Source: Flavobacteriaceae bacterium
GTDB taxonomy: Bacteria; Bacteroidota; Bacteroidia; Flavobacteriales; Flavobacteriaceae
DNA length: 49,801 nt
Direction of reading: 5' to 3'
Assembly (NCBI GenBank): GCA_018608765.1
Contig: JABAYY010000093.1
Coordinates: forward strand, 1 to 49,801
Under the pieces are notes generated by a model. That model had not been told where the DNA came from, ran no database searches, and saw only the letters and a list, made by a program, of their open reading frames with translations. Below, one piece after another: positions 45,783-49,801 of this stretch. The stretch's first letter is position 1; each line of letters begins with the position of its first letter. Made by a program: the position numbers and the translations under genes.

Positions 45783-47267
45783 ATGAAAAGTCAAGACATT
45801 ACCCCTATTGATCCCGAAAAAAATATAATTATTGAAAATAAAGAATTGAACATCTGGGAAGCACTCATTCCCATAGTAGCATTGGTCGCGATGTTATTTT
45901 ATAATGTGTTTTATGTGTTTGGAGACGATGCTCTAAGTGGTAGTAATCAATTTATATTAATTTTAGGTGCCGCTGTAGCCGCCATTGTTGGTTTTTTTAA
46001 TAAAGTTAGCTACAAACAAATGTTAGCAGAAGTAGCTGAAAATGTGAAATCAACTACTGGAGCACTTTTAATTTTATTAATGGTAGGATCTTTAGCAGGA
46101 ACCTGGCTTATTAGTGGTGTCATTCCTTCAATGATTTATTATGGTTTACAAATTTTAAACCCTACCTTTTTTCTTGTAGCCTCCGTCATTATTTGTGCGA
46201 TAATATCGATTGCCACAGGAAGTAGCTGGACCACTTCTGCCACGGTAGGTATTGCATTAATAGGAATTGGAAACACCTTAGGGATTTCACCAGGAATGAC
46301 CGCTGGAGCAGTTTTATCTGGAGGGTATTTTGGGGATAAAATGTCGCCACTAAGTGATACTACAAATTTAGCTCCTGCAATGGCTGGAAGTGAATTATTT
46401 GATCATATAAAGTATATGGCTTATACGACTGTACCAACTATCATAGTAACTTTGATTATTTTTTTAATTATTGGGTTAAATATAGACACAACAGGAACCC
46501 CTGATATTTCTGATAAATTACAGGCAATAGATGGAGCATTTAATATTTCGCCATGGTTATTTAGTGTCCCTGTCCTAGTTATTTTTCTAATTATTAAAAA
46601 AACACCGCCTTTAATTGCATTACTCATCGGAACCCTGTTGGGAGCAATAGCAGCCATCATTGCACAACCACAAATTATCATGGCAATAGCAGAATCAAAT
46701 ACAATGAATTTTGATGCTGCTTATAAAGGAGTGATGAAAGCGATTACAGTAGATACAGCCGTAGTGACTACGAGTCTCGAACTTAATGATTTATTTACTT
46801 CTGGAGGAATGAATGGCATGTTAGGAACTATTTGGCTCATTGTGTGTGCCATGGTTTTTGGAGGCGTTATGGACGCTATTGGAGCGCTTTCTCGAATAAG
46901 TAAAGCCTTGTTAAGTTTAGCAACAACAACATTTGGATTGTTCGCGAGTACTGTAGCCAGTTGTTTGGCACTTAATGTCACCGCATCCGATCAATATTTG
47001 GCTTTGGTAGTTCCTGGAAAAATGTTTAAAAAAGCCTATGAAGAGCGTGAGTTAGCCCCTGAAAATTTAAGTCGTACACTTGAAGACTCTGGTACCGTAA
47101 CATCTGTATTAGTCCCTTGGAACACCTGTGGAGCTTATCAAAGTGGAGTTCTCGGAGTTTCAGTAGCAGATTATTTTATATATGCTTTTTTCAATTGGAT
47201 TAGCCCATTTATGACCTTATTATTTGCGGCATTTTCCATCAAGATTAAACAACTAAAAAAGAGCTAA
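45783..47267 (+). CDS. nhaC: Na+/H+ antiporter, NhaC family
   Basis: 494 residues from the ATG at 45783. The hydrophilic N-terminus is followed by about 11 membrane segments. The IISIATGSSWTTSATVGIALIGIG region, SGGYFGDKMSPLSDTTNLAPA and, late in the protein, LEDSGTVTSVLVPWNTCGAYQSGVLG are the conserved ion-translocation motifs of this family. It exchanges Na+ for H+, fitting a marine organism. It is separated from the E1 gene by 95 nt that hold a 12-bp palindrome (45722-45733) but no clear terminator. Confidence 0.95.
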   Translation: MKSQDITPIDPEKNIIIENKELNIWEALIPIVALVAMLFYNVFYVFGDDALSGSNQFILILGAAVAAIVGFFNKVSYKQMLAEVAENVKSTTGALLILLMVGSLAGTWLISGVIPSMIYYGLQILNPTFFLVASVIICAIISIATGSSWTTSATVGIALIGIGNTLGISPGMTAGAVLSGGYFGDKMSPLSDTTNLAPAMAGSELFDHIKYMAYTTVPTIIVTLIIFLIIGLNIDTTGTPDISDKLQAIDGAFNISPWLFSVPVLVIFLIIKKTPPLIALLIGTLLGAIAAIIAQPQIIMAIAESNTMNFDAAYKGVMKAITVDTAVVTTSLELNDLFTSGGMNGMLGTIWLIVCAMVFGGVMDAIGALSRISKALLSLATTTFGLFASTVASCLALNVTASDQYLALVVPGKMFKKAYEERELAPENLSRTLEDSGTVTSVLVPWNTCGAYQSGVLGVSVADYFIYAFFNWISPFMTLLFAAFSIKIKQLKKS

Positions 47268-47355
47268 TTAGGTTTAACGTTAAAAGAATCATTTATGTTT
47301 ATAGCAGTATAGGAAATTATAATTTTTCTACACCAAAATAAGTGATAGGTTGCCT

Positions 47356-47363
47356 TATCTTTG
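47356..47363 (+). promoter_or_regulatory. -7 box of the peroxiredoxin operon
   Basis: TATCTTTG matches TAnnTTTG and lies 35 nt before the peroxiredoxin ATG. No good -33 element is seen. Confidence 0.4.
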
Positions 47364-47398
47364 TTCTTATATATCTAATAAATAAACAATAAAATATT

Positions 47399-48037
47399 AT
47401 GGCAATTGTCGGAAAAAAATTCCCAAATTTAAGCGTTGACGCAATGAACGAAATGGGCGATACTTTTAAAGTAAACGTTCTCGAAGAAGCTATCAACAAC
47501 AAGAAAAAAGTACTTTTGTTCTGGTACCCAAAAGATTTTACTTTTGTATGCCCAACAGAACTACACGCTTTTGAAGCAGCGAAAGCTGAATTTGAAAAGA
47601 GAAATACAATCGTAATTGGTGCATCTTGTGATACACCAGAAGTGCATTTTGCTTGGCTATCAACAGCAAAAGATAACGGTGGTATAGAAGGTGTAACTTA
47701 CCCTATTTTAGCTGACTCTAACAGAAACTTAGCTTCTACACTTGGTATTTTAGATATTACTGACGAAACATACAACGAAGAAACAGGTGTAGTACTTGTA
47801 GAAGGTGACAACGTTACTTACAGAGCAACTTACATTATTGATGAAGAAGGAACAGTAGTTCACGAAAGTGTAAACCATATGCCACTTGGACGAAATGTAG
47901 CTGAGTTTTTAAGACTAGTGGATGCCTACACACACGTACAAGAAAAAGGAGAAGTTTGTCCAGCTAACTGGGAAGAAGGCAAAGACGCTATGGCTCCAAA
48001 TGCAAAAGGAACTGCGAGCTATTTAGCCTCTCACTAA
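47399..48037 (+). CDS. Typical 2-Cys peroxiredoxin (AhpC/Prx)
   Basis: 212 residues. Peroxidatic Cys51 in TFVCPTE, resolving Cys187 in EVCPANWEEGKDAM, and GASCDTPEVHFAWL between. It reduces H2O2 and organic peroxides. The thioredoxin-like gene directly downstream probably recycles it. A strict AhpF is not in the window. Confidence 0.96.
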   Translation: MAIVGKKFPNLSVDAMNEMGDTFKVNVLEEAINNKKKVLLFWYPKDFTFVCPTELHAFEAAKAEFEKRNTIVIGASCDTPEVHFAWLSTAKDNGGIEGVTYPILADSNRNLASTLGILDITDETYNEETGVVLVEGDNVTYRATYIIDEEGTVVHESVNHMPLGRNVAEFLRLVDAYTHVQEKGEVCPANWEEGKDAMAPNAKGTASYLASH

Positions 48038-48049
48038 AATTAATGTATC

Positions 48050-48361
48050 ATGCAAGAACTTTCTGAAGACAATCTGCAAGCTATCATTTCCGACAATCCA
48101 TTTGTAGTGGTGCAATACTCTGCAACATGGTGTGGGAATTGTAGGATTATGAAACCTAAGTTTAAAAAGTTAGCATCTGAAATGCCAGATGCAACCTTTG
48201 TAATCGTAGATGCTGAAAAATTCCCTGAGAGTAGAAAACTCGCCACAGTAGATAATTTGCCTACTTTTGCTGTTTTTAAATCAGGTCAGTTTATAAACCA
48301 AACGCAAACTAACAAGTTTGACGTGCTAAAAGAACTTGTAGATGAAACTGCCAGTAATTAA
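48050..48361 (+). CDS. Thioredoxin family protein with CGNC active site
   Basis: 103 residues with a single thioredoxin domain; the redox motif WCGNC has cysteines at 28 and 31, with Asn replacing the usual Pro. Other conserved parts are YSATWCGNCRIMKPKFKKLA, VIVDAEKFPESRKLATVDNLPTFAVF (cis-Pro). The substitution is common in this family's Prx-linked members, as I recall, and changes redox potential. It starts 12 nt after the peroxiredoxin stop and overlaps the next gene by 20 nt. Confidence 0.92.
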   Translation: MQELSEDNLQAIISDNPFVVVQYSATWCGNCRIMKPKFKKLASEMPDATFVIVDAEKFPESRKLATVDNLPTFAVFKSGQFINQTQTNKFDVLKELVDETASN

Positions 48362-48599
48362 ACATTTAACACAATTTATTGAGGCGAATGACGAAGATTA
48401 CATCGTTGAAACCCTCGAAACCTTAGAAGCACTCACCGAAGTTCCAAGTCTGAAAGATGAAGAATTAGATGTCATTGGAGAATTAATTTCCAATATGTAT
48501 GGTGCACTCGAAGTTCATAAAATGGTTAAAGATGGTACTCCACAAAAAGAAGCTTTGAATAGCTTTATGAAACGTGTCTTAGGTTCTATTGATACCTAA
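48342..48599 (+). CDS. Small DUF6952-type protein
   Basis: 85 residues, all-helical and acidic: YIVETLETLEALTEVPSLKDEELDVIGELISNMYGALEVHKMVKDG, then ALNSFMKRVLG. I recognise the prx-trx-DUF6952 gene order typical of Flavobacteriia, but the family has no known function. It overlaps the thioredoxin gene by 20 nt in another frame, implying translational coupling. A strong terminator follows. Confidence 0.85.
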   Translation: MKLPVIKHLTQFIEANDEDYIVETLETLEALTEVPSLKDEELDVIGELISNMYGALEVHKMVKDGTPQKEALNSFMKRVLGSIDT

Positions 48600-48620
48600 A
48601 AAAGGTCTAAATTAAAATGT

Positions 48621-48652
48621 AAGCCGCTTCCGAAACGAAGCGGCTTTTTTTT
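48621..48652 (+). terminator. Terminator of the prx-trx-DUF6952 operon
   Basis: A perfect 10-bp GC-rich stem AAGCCGCTTC/GAAGCGGCTT encloses CGAAAC and ends in eight T residues. Confidence 0.9.
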
Positions 48653-48820
48653 GTATATTTAGACATAAGAAAAGCCCCAAAGCCAATTCTTCAGAACGAG
48701 TTAAGTAAACAATTTATACGATTGCATTTTGTAAATAAAACATAACAAATATTGGTTATTAAATTGTAATCACCCTAAATTAAAAAGTACTGGCTTGGGA
48801 TAAACAAACGATACATACTT

Positions 48821-49165
48821 ATGAACTCTGCCTCCTTTAACAATGCATTACAGTTTAACCGCAGTCGAGTTACGACTAGCGTGATCTTAGAAACTTCCTT
48901 TTCAAAAGAAATACAAATATTACTTTCAAAAGGTCAAAAAATGAAGGAACATAAAACACCATTCCCAATCTTGGTTCATGTACTTGAAGGACAAATTGAT
49001 TTTGGAGTTGAAGGCGAAACATCTTTTTTAGATAAAGGAGCTATTATCGCATTGGAAGGGGACATCCCTCACGATCTAACAGCTTTACAAGATAGTGTAA
49101 TACGATTATCACTCTCATTATTAGATAGTGAAAAACGTGTTGAGAATATCGCTAAAACTTCTTAA
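48821..49165 (+). CDS. Cupin-fold protein
   Basis: 114 residues with a small cupin barrel: SKGQKMKEHKTPFPILVHVLEGQIDFGVEGE (motif 1, first histidines reduced to one His in MKEHK) and IIALEGDIPHDLTALQDS (motif 2 His). It may bind a metal or small ligand. A truncated hemoglobin gene starts 11 nt later, so both are probably cotranscribed; this pairing is seen in other flavobacteria, to my recollection. About 220 nt separate it from the upstream operon; I see no consensus promoter there. Confidence 0.85.
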   Translation: MNSASFNNALQFNRSRVTTSVILETSFSKEIQILLSKGQKMKEHKTPFPILVHVLEGQIDFGVEGETSFLDKGAIIALEGDIPHDLTALQDSVIRLSLSLLDSEKRVENIAKTS

Positions 49166-49176
49166 TAAAATTAGAT

Positions 49177-49575
49177 ATGAAATCTATAGAATCTAGAGAA
49201 GACGTTCAGCTTTTAGTCAATACATTTTATTCTAAAATTAGAAAAGACGAACTGTTAGGACCCATTTTTAATTCATATATAAGTGAGGACGAATGGCCAC
49301 AACATCTAATAAAATTGACCGATTTTTGGGAAACGAATTTATTTGGAGTTCCTAAGTTTAAAGGGAGTCCTACTCAAAAACACTTGAGGATAGATGAAAA
49401 TTTAGAATATCGTATTGACGCATTTCATTTTGGTAAATGGCTTCAATTATGGGTGGAAACTATTAATGAATTGTTTATTGGAGATTGTGTAGATAAAGCC
49501 ATCTACATGGCTCGTAAAATGGCAACTGGTCAGTATTTGACTTTATGGAAACAAAAACCTGAACATAAAAGATAA
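49177..49575 (+). CDS. Group III truncated hemoglobin
   Basis: 132 residues of 2-on-2 globin type: DVQLLVNTFYSKIRKDELLGPIFNSYISEDEWPQHLIKLTDFWETNLFG, then HLRIDENLEYRIDAFHFGKWLQLWVETI with the proximal His in the FHFGKW helix. Group III globins are proposed to handle O2, NO or other small ligands and to assist in nitrosative or low-oxygen responses. It ends with a strong bidirectional terminator. Confidence 0.92.
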   Translation: MKSIESREDVQLLVNTFYSKIRKDELLGPIFNSYISEDEWPQHLIKLTDFWETNLFGVPKFKGSPTQKHLRIDENLEYRIDAFHFGKWLQLWVETINELFIGDCVDKAIYMARKMATGQYLTLWKQKPEHKR

Positions 49576-49610
49576 AAATTAGAGATAACATTAAATATCT
49601 TATTAAAGAC

Positions 49611-49645
49611 AAAAAAAAGAGCCTTCTCTATGTGAAGGCTCTTTT
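49611..49645. terminator. Bidirectional terminator between the globin gene and the right-edge gene
   Basis: AAAAGAGCCTTC pairs with GAAGGCTCTTTT around a 7-nt TCTATGT loop. A- and T-rich flanks on both sides suit termination of the plus-strand globin gene and of the minus-strand gene entering from the right. Confidence 0.85.
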
Positions 49646-49667
49646 AAATTATAAGACTTAGTTGGGT

Positions 49668-49801
49668 TTATTTCCCGTCCATTTTGTCTTTAAGTGCTTG
49701 TAAAGCATCATTCGCATCTCCTAATGTAGGTTTTGCTTCTGCTGCGCTACTTGCTGCTTTTTTAACGGCTGCTTTCACATGCTTAACTTCTTCTGCTTTA
49801 A
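49668..49801 (-). CDS. C-terminus of an Ala/Lys-rich protein (5' end outside window)
   Basis: The last 43 complete codons (plus stop) of a minus-strand gene. The tail reads KAEEVKHVKAAVKKAASSA, then AEAKPTLGDANDALQALKDKMDGK. Predicted as helix, rich in Ala, Lys and Glu, coiled-coil-like. I cannot identify it. The frame runs to the right edge without a stop, and the terminator at 49611-49645 supports a real gene. Confidence 0.7.
   Translation of the reverse strand, partial: KAEEVKHVKAAVKKAASSAAEAKPTLGDANDALQALKDKMDGK

Overview
The window is AT-rich chromosomal DNA from a member of the Bacteroidota, most likely a marine Flavobacteriaceae. The evidence is convergent. Lipoprotein signals carry Cys-Ser-Ser-Asp-Asp after the cleavage site. 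Several intergenic regions have the Bacteroidota promoter pattern TTG-N18-20-TAnnTTTG. Clear Shine-Dalgarno sequences are scarce. Typical flavobacterial families appear, including a fused alpha/beta 2-oxoacid dehydrogenase E1, a DUF6952-type protein next to peroxiredoxin, a DUF4369/TlpA lipoprotein and YciO-type Sua5. I see no phage, insertion sequence, CRISPR array or obvious genomic island, so most of the window looks like core genome.

Layout. 1-1439 (minus): the 5' part of a KdnA-like LPS-sugar aminotransferase, preceded in its transcript by a nitroreductase. 1553-1887: tRNA-Ser(TGA) with its promoter and terminator, then a degenerate copy of the tRNA 3' end with a second terminator. 2002-2958: a two-domain lipoprotein. 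3058-7229: a ferredoxin divergent from a LuxC-family acyl-CoA reductase, then serC-serA and a small membrane protein; the divergent promoter is a perfect 22-bp palindrome. 7272-8114 (minus): msrA and a small membrane protein. 8207-9647 (plus): a LolD-like ATPase and a TIGR02757 protein. 9644-12357 (minus): pyrR-pyrB-STAS-like protein-rnz. 12456-16639 (minus): a DUF4870 protein, a TauE/SafE permease and a large FAD/Fe-S dehydrogenase. 16734-17887: a secreted protein and an Lrp/AsnC regulator. 18079-24070 (plus): a phenylalanine/tyrosine degradation operon, hmgA-hppD-phhA-fahA-flavin reductase.

24082-33566: housekeeping genes on both strands. These are a lipoprotein, mnmE, a TlpA-like lipoprotein, a rhomboid protease, an LpxL-type acyltransferase, glmM, an ACP phosphodiesterase, recG and a membrane-anchored protein of unknown function. 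33747-43143: a tight five-gene plus-strand run, pcrA/uvrD-sua5-uvrA-LOG-(M1-like protein with a C-terminal beta-barrel). In the last protein both zinc-binding motifs of the M1 peptidase fold are replaced. 43276-47267: a fused 2-oxoacid dehydrogenase E1 and an NhaC antiporter. 47399-48599: peroxiredoxin, thioredoxin (CGNC) and a DUF6952-type protein, closed by a strong terminator. 48821-49575: a cupin and a group III truncated hemoglobin. A minus-strand gene enters at the right edge.

Functionally, the clearest unit is aromatic amino acid catabolism (Phe to Tyr to homogentisate to fumarate plus acetoacetate), with an Lrp-type regulator encoded divergently. Envelope functions recur: an LPS aminosugar enzyme, an LpxL-like acyltransferase, a LolD-like ATPase, GlmM, three lipoproteins and the barrel protein. 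I found no clear new defence or mobile system. The best leads are the catalytically dead M1-barrel fusion, the symmetric divergent promoter, and the acyl-CoA reductase/ferredoxin genes beside serine biosynthesis.
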